A DNA stretch of 6,246 nucleotides from Bordetella parapertussis (GTDB taxonomy: Bacteria > Cyanobacteriota > Cyanobacteriia > PCC-6307 > Cyanobiaceae). The stretch is from assembly GCA_943324725.2 (NCBI GenBank), contig CALPMR020000183.1:1-6246 (forward strand), given 5' to 3'. The notes under the pieces are model-generated. The model made no database searches. It had not been told where the DNA came from and worked only from the letters and a program-made list of their open reading frames with translations. The number at the start of each line of letters is the position of its first letter. Within the stretch, counting starts at the first letter, position 1. Shown here piece after piece: positions 1 through 6,213 of this stretch. The translations under genes were made by a program, and so were the position numbers.

Positions 1-590
1 AGATCCCCGGGGCGCTCTGGGCCAACCAGTTCGACAACCTGGCCAATCGACGCGCCCACTACAACAGCACCGCCCCCGAGATCTGGGAGCAGTGCGACGG
101 CCGCATCGACGCCTGGGTGGCAGCCACCGGCACGGGCGGCACCTACGCCGGTGTGGCCCTGTTCCTCAAGGAGCGCCGGGAGTCGGTGCGCTGCGTCCTC
201 GCCGATCCCCATGGCAGCGCCCTCTACAGCTGGGCCAGCAGCGGCGCTCTGCACGCCGAGGGCAGCTCGATCACCGAAGGGATCGGCAACAGCCGGGTCA
301 CGGCCAATCTTGCCGATGCCCCCATCGACGACGCCGTGCGCATTGACGACCAGGAGGCGCTGGGCACCATCTATCAGATGCTGTGGAAGGAGGGCCTGTT
401 CATGGGGGGCTCGGTGGGAATCAATGTGGCCGCGGCGGTCGAGACGGCCCGCCGCCTCGGGCCGGGTCATCGCATCGTCACGGTGCTGTGCGATGGCGGC
501 GATCGCTATCGATCCCGCCTCTACGACCGGGACTGGCTCGCCGGCCGCGGCCTGCACCAACCCCAGCGCCTGCCGCTGGTGGGAGGCTGA
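1..590 (+). CDS. cysK: Cysteine synthase-like PLP enzyme, 5' end missing
   Basis: This is the C-terminal ~195 residues of a fold-type II PLP enzyme; the first complete codon is at 3 and the N-terminal part with the PLP lysine lies off the left edge. The O-acetylserine sulfhydrylase family makes L-cysteine from O-acetylserine and sulfide in the cytoplasm. Visible family signs are a Q-F-D-N-x-A-N stretch (27-47) followed by H-Y and E-I-W, the T-G-T-G-G-T phosphate-binding loop (126-143), and E-G-I-G-N (about 276-290). The C-terminal G-G-S-x-G-x-N stretch (about 405-425) matches the family, as does L-C-D-G-G-D-R-Y (486-509). In classical CysK the last motif reads D-S-G-E-R-Y, with Ser near the PLP ring nitrogen; here it is D-G-G-D-R-Y, so this is a divergent subfamily. 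The exact substrate (cysteine synthase, cystathionine beta-synthase-like or another beta-replacement) cannot be fixed from this fragment. The stop overlaps the next gene's start by one base. Confidence 0.85.
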   Translation, partial: IPGALWANQFDNLANRRAHYNSTAPEIWEQCDGRIDAWVAATGTGGTYAGVALFLKERRESVRCVLADPHGSALYSWASSGALHAEGSSITEGIGNSRVTANLADAPIDDAVRIDDQEALGTIYQMLWKEGLFMGGSVGINVAAAVETARRLGPGHRIVTVLCDGGDRYRSRLYDRDWLAGRGLHQPQRLPLVGG

Positions 591-592
591 TG
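581..592 (+). promoter_or_regulatory. Shine-Dalgarno and one-base stop/start overlap
   Basis: GGGAGG at 581-586 sits just before the ATG at 590-592, and the upstream stop TGA occupies 588-590, so the A is shared (TGATG). The SD-to-ATG gap is only 3 bases, shorter than usual. Together with the overlap this points to translation by termination-reinitiation. It also decides the start of the kinase-like gene against longer in-frame starts inside the upstream gene. Confidence 0.6.
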
Positions 593-2836
593 AGCTCGTC
601 CTTGCCTGCCTCGGGCCAACTGATCGGCTCTCGCTATCGGCTGGAGCGCCAGCTGAGTGCGCCGGCGGGTGATCCGGCGGTTGTACTGGCTCAGGGTGAG
701 CTCTGGCAGGCCCGCGATCAGCTGGCGGCCGAGGCGCCGGTGGCTCTGCGGCGGCTGGGAGCCGAAGCGGACCAGGCCCGGGCCCGGGAGCTCTGGAGCC
801 GGCTGCAGGGCGTGCTTCATCCCCAGGTGCCCCGCTTCGGGGCCGTGATTCAGGACCAGGGGCAGCTCTGGCTGGTGCGCGAATGGCAGAGCGGCCGCAC
901 CTACGGCCAGCTGCTGGAGGCCCGGCGCGAACGCCAGATGGTCTTCGGCGCCGGCGAGGTGCTGTTGCTGCTGCGCCAGCTGCTGCCGGTGCTGGCGGCC
1001 CTGCACAGCCAGGATCTGCTGCACGGCGATCTCAGCCCCGACAACCTGCTGCGGCGCGACAGTGACGGCCTGCCGGTGCTGCTCGATTTCGGCCTGGTGC
1101 GGGGTCTGGCCCCTCGGGGGCTGGCGGCCGCTGGCGCCGGCGAGGCCAGCGGCCACGGGGCCACGCCGGGCTATGCCCCCCCCGAGTTGCTGAGGGGAGA
1201 GCCGGCCCAGCCCTGGATGGATCTCCATGCCCTGGGGGTGGTGGCGCTGGTGCTGCTGGCTGGCGAACCGCCGGCCAATCTGCTGGACCCGGTCAACCTC
1301 GCCTGGCGCTGGCCGGTGGCTCTGGAGCCGGAGCCCGCCCTGCAGGCCCAGCTGCAGCGGCTGCTGGAGCGGGATGCCTCCCGGCGTTTCGCCTCGGCCG
1401 GTCAGGCGCTGGTGGCCTTCCAGGCCCTGGAGATGCCGGACAGCACCGGTCCGGTGGCCCGGGCCGACCGCACCGTGGCCCTGGTGCCCCAGGCCCCGGT
1501 GCCAGTTCCCCCTACGCCTCCCGCCTCTGTCCCAGAGTCGCTGGTCCCCGAGCAATCCGCAGCCGCAGCTCCGCCTGAAGATCGGGCGGTGCCAGCTCCC
1601 CAGGAGCCCGATGTCGAGCCGGCTTCCGGCCAGGCGGTCGCCAAGGCGGAGCCGGAATTGCCAGTGTCGCCGAAATCAGCAGCACAGCCGTCGGCGCCGG
1701 CGGTGGCGTTGCCGTCAGCCGCCCTGCCCCGTCCCCTGCCCTCCCAGGCGCGCCGCCGCGATGAGGAGCGTGAAGAGGCGGTGGAGGGGGGCTTCTGGCC
1801 GGTGCTGATCGCCCTGGTGATCTCGGCGGTGGTGGGCACCTCCCTGGGCTGGTGGTGGTTGGGCCGCGACAGGCCGCCGGCTCCCCGCAGCGAACAGGCC
1901 AGCGAGCAGCCCAGCTCGTTGCCGCCGGCTGAAGTGGACCAGCGCCAGCAACTGCTCGATCGGCTGCGGGCGATTCAGGTCGATCGCAGCTGGTTCCTGC
2001 AGCTGGTGGATGCGAGCCTGCTGGCCCAGTACCCCGAACGGCGTGGTCGGCTGCCCAGCGACAGCCTGGAGGATGCGCCGCTGCGCAAGGTCTGGAATGA
2101 CCAGGCCCAGGACTGGCTGTCCCGGGTGGAACAGCTGCCCCTGGCCGTGCGCCGCCGGCTGGGCAGCTTCAGTCAGGGGGACTGGCAGGTACGCCAGCAG
2201 TCCCTGCTGCGCCAGGGCCTCAGCTCCGAGGTGCTGCGACAGCTGGTTTCCGCCAGCGCCCAGAACCTGCTGCCGGGGCGCTCAGGCCAGGACATTCCTA
2301 AGGAGCCCTACCGCCAGCTCTGGTATGCAGCGGCCGAGCAGGTGCTGGAGAACGTCAGAATCGATCCGATCGAGGCGGCCTCGGGTGCCACCCAGGTGCT
2401 GTCCGCCGACGTGCCCGCCAGCGGCGCCCGCCTGTTCGCCATCCGCCTGCCCGCAGCCCATGGCCTGGCCCTGGGGGTCAATGGCACCCCCCTGCTGCAG
2501 ATGAGCGTCTATGGGGCCGATGGCACCTTGCTGGAGCCGAAGGGGCCGCTGCGGGTGGTCACGCTCGGCTCCCAGAAGGCCTCGCCCGTGCAGCTGTTGG
2601 TCACCAATGAAGGGGTGGCGCCGGCGATGATCCGGCTGTCGCTGCGGGCCGATCCGCCGCCAGCCCCGGCCCCGCCGGCGCCCACCAGCCCCCCTGCCAG
2701 CGGTGAGACCAGCCCCGGGGCTGAGTCGACACCGGGAGGCCAGGCTGCCCCGGCCCCGGAAGCGGCTCCGAGCAGCGGCTCCCAGACGCCGCCGAGCGAG
2801 TCCCCGCCGACACCACCACCTGCCCCTTCGCCTTAG
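590..2836 (+). CDS. Transmembrane Ser/Thr kinase-like protein, lysine-free kinase domain
   Basis: A 748-residue protein. Residues ~10-285 resemble bacterial Hanks-type kinases. The Y-R-L-E-R start is present but a Gly-rich loop is not recognisable. V-A-L-R (51-54) stands where V-A-x-K is expected. A helix-C Glu candidate is E67, the catalytic loop is H-G-D-L-S-P-D-N (145-152), D-F-G is 166-168, A-P-P-E is 196-199, and D211-L-H-A-L-G follows. The first lysine in the whole protein is K352, so both conserved catalytic lysines are missing (R54, S149), while metal-binding N152 and D166 remain. Next come a Pro/Ala-rich linker (~290-400) and one membrane helix (~402-425) after a charged R-R-R-D-E-E-R segment. 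A helical region (~440-600), a beta-rich part (~603-686) and a Pro-rich tail (~687-748) complete it. The inferred topology is kinase inside, C-terminus outside. It may be a pseudokinase receptor or a divergent active kinase; substrate and ligand are unknown. It is probably co-transcribed with the upstream PLP enzyme. Confidence 0.88.
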   Translation: MSSSLPASGQLIGSRYRLERQLSAPAGDPAVVLAQGELWQARDQLAAEAPVALRRLGAEADQARARELWSRLQGVLHPQVPRFGAVIQDQGQLWLVREWQSGRTYGQLLEARRERQMVFGAGEVLLLLRQLLPVLAALHSQDLLHGDLSPDNLLRRDSDGLPVLLDFGLVRGLAPRGLAAAGAGEASGHGATPGYAPPELLRGEPAQPWMDLHALGVVALVLLAGEPPANLLDPVNLAWRWPVALEPEPALQAQLQRLLERDASRRFASAGQALVAFQALEMPDSTGPVARADRTVALVPQAPVPVPPTPPASVPESLVPEQSAAAAPPEDRAVPAPQEPDVEPASGQAVAKAEPELPVSPKSAAQPSAPAVALPSAALPRPLPSQARRRDEEREEAVEGGFWPVLIALVISAVVGTSLGWWWLGRDRPPAPRSEQASEQPSSLPPAEVDQRQQLLDRLRAIQVDRSWFLQLVDASLLAQYPERRGRLPSDSLEDAPLRKVWNDQAQDWLSRVEQLPLAVRRRLGSFSQGDWQVRQQSLLRQGLSSEVLRQLVSASAQNLLPGRSGQDIPKEPYRQLWYAAAEQVLENVRIDPIEAASGATQVLSADVPASGARLFAIRLPAAHGLALGVNGTPLLQMSVYGADGTLLEPKGPLRVVTLGSQKASPVQLLVTNEGVAPAMIRLSLRADPPPAPAPPAPTSPPASGETSPGAESTPGGQAAPAPEAAPSSGSQTPPSESPPTPPPAPSP

Positions 2837-2874
2837 GAGCCTGTCGCGCCAGGAGTCCGGCAAGCGGATCTGAA

Positions 2875-2901
2875 GCAGGCAGGGAATCGAACCTGGCCTG
2901 C
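2875..2901. terminator. Hairpin with T-loop-like sequence between convergent genes
   Basis: GCAGGCAGG (2875-2883) pairs with CCT-G-GCCTGC (2892-2901) with one bulged G and an 8-base loop. It lies 39 bp past the kinase-like stop and about 105 bp past the smpB stop, a fitting place for a bidirectional terminator. There is no T-tract on either side, so a canonical intrinsic terminator is not shown. Read on the minus strand the loop is GGTTCGATTCC, like a tRNA T-arm. No D-arm, anticodon arm or matching acceptor strand is present, so I do not call a tRNA. Confidence 0.4.
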
Positions 2902-2930
2902 CGGCTTGTTCGAGGCGTTTGTGCTGCGAT

Positions 2931-2982
2931 CGGCCTGGGCCGTTGCCAAGGGGCGTGTTGGCAGTTCTGGCCCGAAACGGGC
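2931..2982. repeat. Three further tandem inverted repeats in the convergent gap
   Basis: Three short palindromes follow one another. CGGCC-TG-GGCCG occupies 2931-2942. TGCCAA (2944-2949) pairs with TTGGCA (2958-2963) around an 8-base loop. GCCCG-AAA-CGGGC occupies 2970-2982 and ends 24 bases beyond the smpB stop. The last is the best candidate for the smpB terminator, though no T-tract follows it on the minus strand. Whether they fold separately or as one structured RNA is not clear from the sequence. Confidence 0.4.
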
Positions 2983-3005
2983 GCGGAGGGGTTTGCAGCG
3001 AACTC

Positions 3006-3503
3006 CTAAAGCCTGGCGATGGCGGCGCGGGCCTCCTTCGCCTCGGTCTTGCGCTTCTCCTCGTGACGTTTGTCGTGCAGCTTGCGGCCCTTGCCCAGGC
3101 CCAGGCTCACCTTGAGCCAGGAGCCCTTGAGGTGGAGATTGAGGGGGATCAGGGTGAGGCCTTTCTGCTCCAGCGCCGTGCGCAGCTTGTCGATCTCGCG
3201 GCGATGGGCCAGCAGTTTGCGCACCCGCAGGGGCTCATGGTTGAAGAAGCTGCTGGCGTGGCTGTGTGGTGAGATGTGGACGTTGTGCAGCTGCAGCTCG
3301 CCCTTGCGGATCAGGCAGAAGCCATCACGCAGGTTGCACTGGCCGGCGCGGATCGATTTCACCTCCGTACCCAGCAGCTCAATGCCGCATTCGAGCGTTT
3401 CGAGAATCTCGTACTGATGGCGGGCGAGGCGGTTGTCCGCCATCAGCTTGTGGGCGGGATCCTGCGCTTTGGTGCCGCCCTTCCTGCCGGGGCCCTTGGC
3501 CAT
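3006..3503 (-). CDS. smpB: SsrA (tmRNA)-binding protein SmpB
   Basis: A 165-residue protein of normal family length. SmpB binds tmRNA and brings it to ribosomes stalled on broken mRNAs (trans-translation), acting in the cytoplasm. Visible family blocks, counted from the chosen Met, are N-R-x-A-R-H-x-Y-E-I (24-33), the [10 protein letters not shown] core (45-54), a H-I-S-P-H segment, and R-V-R-K-L-L-x-H-R-R-E-I. A G-L-T-L-I-P strand follows, and the tail has [10 protein letters not shown] then a basic, Lys/Arg-rich helix, the part that enters the mRNA channel in the family. I chose the ATG at 3503 (M-A-K-G...) rather than the in-frame ATG at 3551, because the extra 16 residues are not SmpB-like. 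No strong Shine-Dalgarno precedes either start. The tmRNA gene itself is not in the window. The gene is convergent with the kinase-like gene and has ~0.9 kb of apparently non-coding DNA upstream. Confidence 0.97.
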   Translation of the reverse strand: MAKGPGRKGGTKAQDPAHKLMADNRLARHQYEILETLECGIELLGTEVKSIRAGQCNLRDGFCLIRKGELQLHNVHISPHSHASSFFNHEPLRVRKLLAHRREIDKLRTALEQKGLTLIPLNLHLKGSWLKVSLGLGKGRKLHDKRHEEKRKTEAKEARAAIARL

Positions 3504-3735
3504 GGTGTGTGAGATGGATGCCAACAGGCTAGATGGGGGGCGGGTAGGCATGGGCCGGGCAACGGCGTGTGGCTATCCCGCGACCATCAACGAATCAAGA
3601 GGATGGGTTTTTGGGCGCTTGAGTCGTGTAAGTCACAAGTTTTTCAATCGTCATCCAGGAAGGGCATGTCTTTTGGTAAATCATGGTTGTGCTTCAGCCG
3701 GCAAGGAGATGAGAGTGGGTGTTCGCGGAATTGAT

Positions 3736-3755
3736 GCCCCCCGGAGGCGGGGGGC
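3736..3755. terminator. Very strong GC-rich hairpin, possible terminator
   Basis: GCCCCCC (3736-3742) and GGGGGGC (3749-3755) form a perfect 7-bp all-G/C stem around the loop GGAGGC. It is by far the most stable hairpin in the intergenic region. No T-tract follows on either strand and no recognised gene ends beside it. It could end a small RNA or lost gene, insulate smpB from upstream transcription, or be part of a structured leader about 230 bases upstream of smpB. Confidence 0.45.
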
Positions 3756-3959
3756 GAATGAGTGAGGGTTGATCGCTGCCTGCGATGTAGCTGAACTTGA
3801 ATACCTGGCTGGGTCCAGGGCATTCCGAAAAAATCCCGGCCGACAAGGTACTGCTCCCGCTGCAAGACGCGGTGCTTCGCCTAGCTTGACCTTGACTGGC
3901 CATGGCTGGGCGTGGGGGCAATTTTCGGGGTACCCTCAAGAAAGAAAGCCAGTTGCTGA

Positions 3960-3982
3960 AATAGCGAGCTGAATCAGCTATT
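3960..3982. repeat. Nested inverted repeat
   Basis: AGCTGA (3967-3972) and TCAGCT (3974-3979) are a 6-bp perfect palindrome around one A. An alternative pairing joins AATAGC (3960-3965) with GCTATT (3977-3982). The one-base spacer suits a dimeric DNA-binding site better than an RNA hairpin, but no gene start lies close enough to make an operator convincing. Confidence 0.3.
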
Positions 3983-4180
3983 CACAGGGTAACCAAGCTG
4001 AGCCTCGACTGAGTATTGAATGGATTACGATACTTGAGAAACCTCAGACGATGGGTGCCCTGTAGGGGCTGCATCGGGAAGTCCATGCTCCAGCAGCTCC
4101 ATCTCGAGCCTGTGGTGGATTGTGCTGCTGCTTGTTTGCGCCGCCTGGCTTGCGCTTGCAGAACTGCAGCTGCCTGGGCT

Positions 4181-4222
4181 GCCTCTCTTGCTGCCACGCA
4201 AGTTATCAGTGTGGCAAGAGGC
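4181..4222. repeat. Imperfect inverted repeat
   Basis: The arm GTGGCAAGAGGC (4211-4222) is complementary to 4181-4197 when two short insertions (CT and CTG) in the left arm are bulged out. The spacer is 13 bases. It may be a structural RNA element or a worn terminal repeat; no transposase sequence was recognised nearby. Confidence 0.3.
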
Positions 4223-4387
4223 TTTGGCTGGCGCTTCAATTGTTGCGAACCTCAGCGGTTAAGAAATCCTAATCGTGTTATTGACTGCCATCAAGTTCTT
4301 CATGTTGTCATTGATGGCGCTGTCAATTATCGTGCCGAATGGATGCGTGGACTTTCGCTCGCGTCCTCTTTGTAATATCTGCGGATG

Positions 4388-4409
4388 AGTATTGGGCAGT
4401 AAAAATACT
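4388..4409 (-). terminator. Weak hairpin just past the transaminase gene
   Basis: AGTATT (4388-4393) pairs with AATACT (4404-4409) around a 10-base loop, starting 12 bases past the minus-strand stop at 4421. The position suits the end of the transaminase transcript, but the stem is AT-rich and no T-tract follows. Confidence 0.3.
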
Positions 4410-4420
4410 TTGATCGTGTT

Positions 4421-5566
4421 TCATGGTGAAGCTTTGCCGTTGGTCGCCAGGCAGTCTTGAGCGCTCTCAAGTATTTTTGTCATGTCATCTGAAAGACCAA
4501 TCCATAGAGGCATGCGTACCAGTCGATCAGCCAGTGTCTCCGTGGTCGCAAGTGTGCCTGAGCTGCGTAATTTAATGTGTTTGCTCTGACAGCCGTGCAG
4601 GGGTACATAGTGAAAGACACAGCAAATGCCACGCTTCTTCATGTCTGCAATGAATCTCGTGCGGTCATCGAGATTTTCTAGAAGTATGTAATACATGTGA
4701 GCATTGTGCTGACAGCTTGAAGGAACTATTGGCCTGCGTATGCGGCTATCCTCCTCCAGATTGGCCAGCTCTGCGTGGTATGTATTCCAGATCAGGAGCC
4801 GTTGATCGGTGATTGCCTCTGCTTCCTCCATCTGGGCCCAAAGGAAGGCCGCGATCAGTTCTCCCGGTAGATAGGAGGAACCAAGGTCAACCCAGGTGTA
4901 TTTATCAACTTCTCCGCGGAAGAATTGGTTGCGATTAGTCCCTTTCTCTCTAATAATTTCTGCTCGCTCGGCGAAGATAGGGTTGTTGATCAGGAGAGCC
5001 CCTCCCTCGCCAGAAATGATATTTTTTGTCTCATGAAACGAGTAGCATCCGATATCGCCGATTGAGCCCAGTGGCCGCCCTTTATAGCTGGCCATGACTC
5101 CTTGCGCAGCGTCCTCAATTACAAGCAAATTGTGCTTGCGAGCAATGGTCATGATCGTATCCATTTCGCAGCCCACACCGGCATAGTGCACGGGTACGAT
5201 GGCCTTGGTGCGGGGAGTGATGGCTGCTTCGATCAAATTTTCGTCAATATTCAATGTGTCTTTGCGGATATCGACAAAGACAGGTACGCCTCCGCGTAGA
5301 GCGAATGCATTGGCTGTCGATACGAAGGTGTAGGACGGCATGATCACTTCGTCGCCCAGCTGAATGTCGGCGAGGATGGCGGCCATTTCTAGCGCTGCCG
5401 TGCAGGAGTGGGTCAGCAAGGCCATGTGGCATCCGGTTTTTTCCTCCAGCCATGCATTGCACTTTTTGGTGAAGTAGCCGTCACCTGCAAGTTGACCCAT
5501 GCCGTGGGCTTTGGCGATGTAGTGCAGCTCCTTGCCTGTGAGGTTAGGCTTATTGAATGGGATCAT
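4421..5566 (-). CDS. wecE: dTDP-4-amino-4,6-dideoxygalactose transaminase
   Basis: A 381-residue protein very close in sequence to E. coli WecE/RffA (376 residues) along its whole length. That enzyme transfers an amino group from glutamate to C4 of dTDP-4-keto-6-deoxyglucose, giving dTDP-4-amino-4,6-dideoxygalactose (Fuc4N precursor) in the cytoplasm. Visible WecE blocks are M-I-P-F-N-x-P at the start, G-D-E-V-I-M-P-S-Y-T-F-V-S-T-A-N, and V-P-V-H-Y-A-G-V. The PLP segment V-I-E-D-A-A-Q-G-V leads to S-F-H-E-T-K-N, with K181 as the Schiff-base lysine. I-R-E-K-G-T-N-R-x-Q-F-F-R-G follows, and F-H-Y-V-P-L-H-G is near the end. The ATG overlaps the upstream methyltransferase stop by ATGA; no clear Shine-Dalgarno is seen. 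Codon use is AT-richer than in the left block. It is probably part of a surface-polysaccharide cluster; in E. coli the product feeds enterobacterial common antigen, but here it more likely feeds an O-antigen-like glycan. Confidence 0.95.
   Translation of the reverse strand: MIPFNKPNLTGKELHYIAKAHGMGQLAGDGYFTKKCNAWLEEKTGCHMALLTHSCTAALEMAAILADIQLGDEVIMPSYTFVSTANAFALRGGVPVFVDIRKDTLNIDENLIEAAITPRTKAIVPVHYAGVGCEMDTIMTIARKHNLLVIEDAAQGVMASYKGRPLGSIGDIGCYSFHETKNIISGEGGALLINNPIFAERAEIIREKGTNRNQFFRGEVDKYTWVDLGSSYLPGELIAAFLWAQMEEAEAITDQRLLIWNTYHAELANLEEDSRIRRPIVPSSCQHNAHMYYILLENLDDRTRFIADMKKRGICCVFHYVPLHGCQSKHIKLRSSGTLATTETLADRLVRMPLWIGLSDDMTKILESAQDCLATNGKASP
5563..5566 (-). promoter_or_regulatory. ATGA stop/start overlap
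   Basis: On the minus strand, ATG (5566-5564) of the transaminase and TGA (5565-5563) of the methyltransferase share two bases. This is the classic arrangement for translational coupling and shows that both genes lie on one transcript. It fits the lack of a visible Shine-Dalgarno for the transaminase. Confidence 0.75.
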
Positions 5567-6213
5567 GGCTTGCGAGCCAGTAGGAGCAGAGAACCACCAG
5601 CAGGAAACCTTAGACCAGTCCGTAGAAGTAGAAATTCAAATCGCATGACTAGGTATAGGGCAGCATTGGCCGGAACGGAAATTTGAAATTCAGCATCGAG
5701 ATCGTAATCTTGCCTGCTTGCTACCAGCCGTTGCAAGGCCATCAAGTGCAGAAGAAAGCTCACAAATGATGTAAGGTATTGGACTTTAAAGCCTGCTGTT
5801 ATCAGCTTTCTCTGAATCTCTGACCCCGAGTAACGACGAACGTGATGTGCAAAGTCATCGGATCCAGACCATAGCCAAGGGTGCTGGGGAATGGTTAGCA
5901 GAAGGTGCCCTCCACTTTTCAATGCACGGAAGAGATTGGAAAGTACACGCTCGTCGTCTTCAATGTGCTCGATGACGTCGAATGACCCTATGCAGTCATA
6001 GGCCTCTGTTTCGGTCATTGTTGTGGCATCAAGTTGCCAGAATTGACAGCTGGGAACACGCTGCCTGGCAAATGCCAGGCCGTCCTCATAGTATTCAGAG
6101 GCCGCAAGCTTTGCAGAGGGAAATGCTTTTGAGATTCCACTGATTACAAAGCCCGTCCCACACCCAACTTCAAGAAAACTAGTGAAGTTGCTGACCTCCC
6201 CCACTACCAGCAA
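5563..6213 (-). CDS. Class I SAM-dependent methyltransferase, short or truncated N-terminus
   Basis: 216 residues from a TTG at 6213. SAM-binding motif I is F-L-E-V-G-C-G-T-G (residues 13-21). The acidic adenine-side segment is Q-L-D-A-T, followed by S-F-D-V-I-E-H-I (77-84), then L-K-S-G-G-H-L-L-L-T-I-P-Q-H, and F-A-H-H-V-R-R-Y-S (121-129). The C-terminal third is hydrophobic (F-V-S-F-L-L-H-L-M; F-E-F-L-L-L-R-T-G) and ends P-A-G-G-S-L-L-L-L-A-R-K. This layout is typical of methyltransferases in O-antigen/LPS clusters; methyl acceptor unknown, perhaps a nucleotide sugar, glycan or lipid-linked intermediate. Family members usually have tens of residues before motif I; here only 12. The frame stays open nine codons above the TTG, encoding W-I-G-Q-T-G-R, then meets TGA at 6241-6243. 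The TTG is therefore uncertain; GTG at 6204 is another option. It is the first gene of the visible pair with the transaminase. Confidence 0.82.
   Translation of the reverse strand: MLVVGEVSNFTSFLEVGCGTGFVISGISKAFPSAKLAASEYYEDGLAFARQRVPSCQFWQLDATTMTETEAYDCIGSFDVIEHIEDDERVLSNLFRALKSGGHLLLTIPQHPWLWSGSDDFAHHVRRYSGSEIQRKLITAGFKVQYLTSFVSFLLHLMALQRLVASRQDYDLDAEFQISVPANAALYLVMRFEFLLLRTGLRFPAGGSLLLLARKP

Larger units (their letters stand above)
3504..4420. other. Long intergenic region with no supported gene
   Basis: About 0.9 kb between the smpB start and the end of the transaminase gene. The open frames here (for example 4016-4375 plus, 3982-4239 minus, 3769-3972 plus, 3644-3865 minus) lack recognisable domains. 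Those at 4016 and 4239 depend on TTG starts, and none has a convincing ribosome binding site. Base composition falls from the GC-rich left block toward the AT-richer right block. It holds one very strong GC hairpin (3736-3755) and weaker inverted repeats at 3960-3982, 4181-4222 and 4388-4409. It must include the smpB promoter, but I could not pick out a clear -35/-10 pair. Decayed genes or an unannotated small RNA are possible. Confidence 0.6.

Noticed and set aside
383..589. Longer start for the kinase-like gene, inside the upstream gene's coding region
   Set aside because: These 69 extra residues lie out of frame over clear PLP-enzyme coding sequence and look like shadow translation; the ATG at 590 has an SD and a stop/start overlap.
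521..1555. 344-residue minus-strand open frame
   Set aside because: It is antisense to the kinase-like gene in GC-rich DNA, where long shadow frames are expected. Its composition (Gln/Gly/Arg/His-rich) is artefactual and no domain is recognisable.
2282..2863. 193-residue minus-strand open frame
   Set aside because: It is antisense to the 3' part of the kinase-like gene, Arg/Gly-rich, with no recognisable domain.
2840..3005. tmRNA (including two-piece permuted) or complete tRNA gene
   Set aside because: Only a T-arm-like loop is present. No matching acceptor strand, D-arm or anticodon arm, no tmRNA 5' domain and no A-N-N-I-V-type tag codons were found on either strand.
3181..3224. Plus-strand frames covering 2919-3512
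   Set aside because: They are shadows of the well-supported minus-strand smpB gene.
3504..3551. In-frame ATG at 3551 as the smpB start
   Set aside because: It would add 16 residues unlike any SmpB N-terminus; M-A-K-G at 3503 matches the family.
3982..4375. Open frames at 4016-4375 (plus) and 3982-4239 (minus) as small genes
   Set aside because: They overlap each other, need TTG starts, lack ribosome binding sites and show no recognisable motif.
3504..4420. Insertion sequence or CRISPR array in the gap
   Set aside because: No transposase motif, matched terminal repeats with target duplication, or regularly spaced direct repeats could be found.
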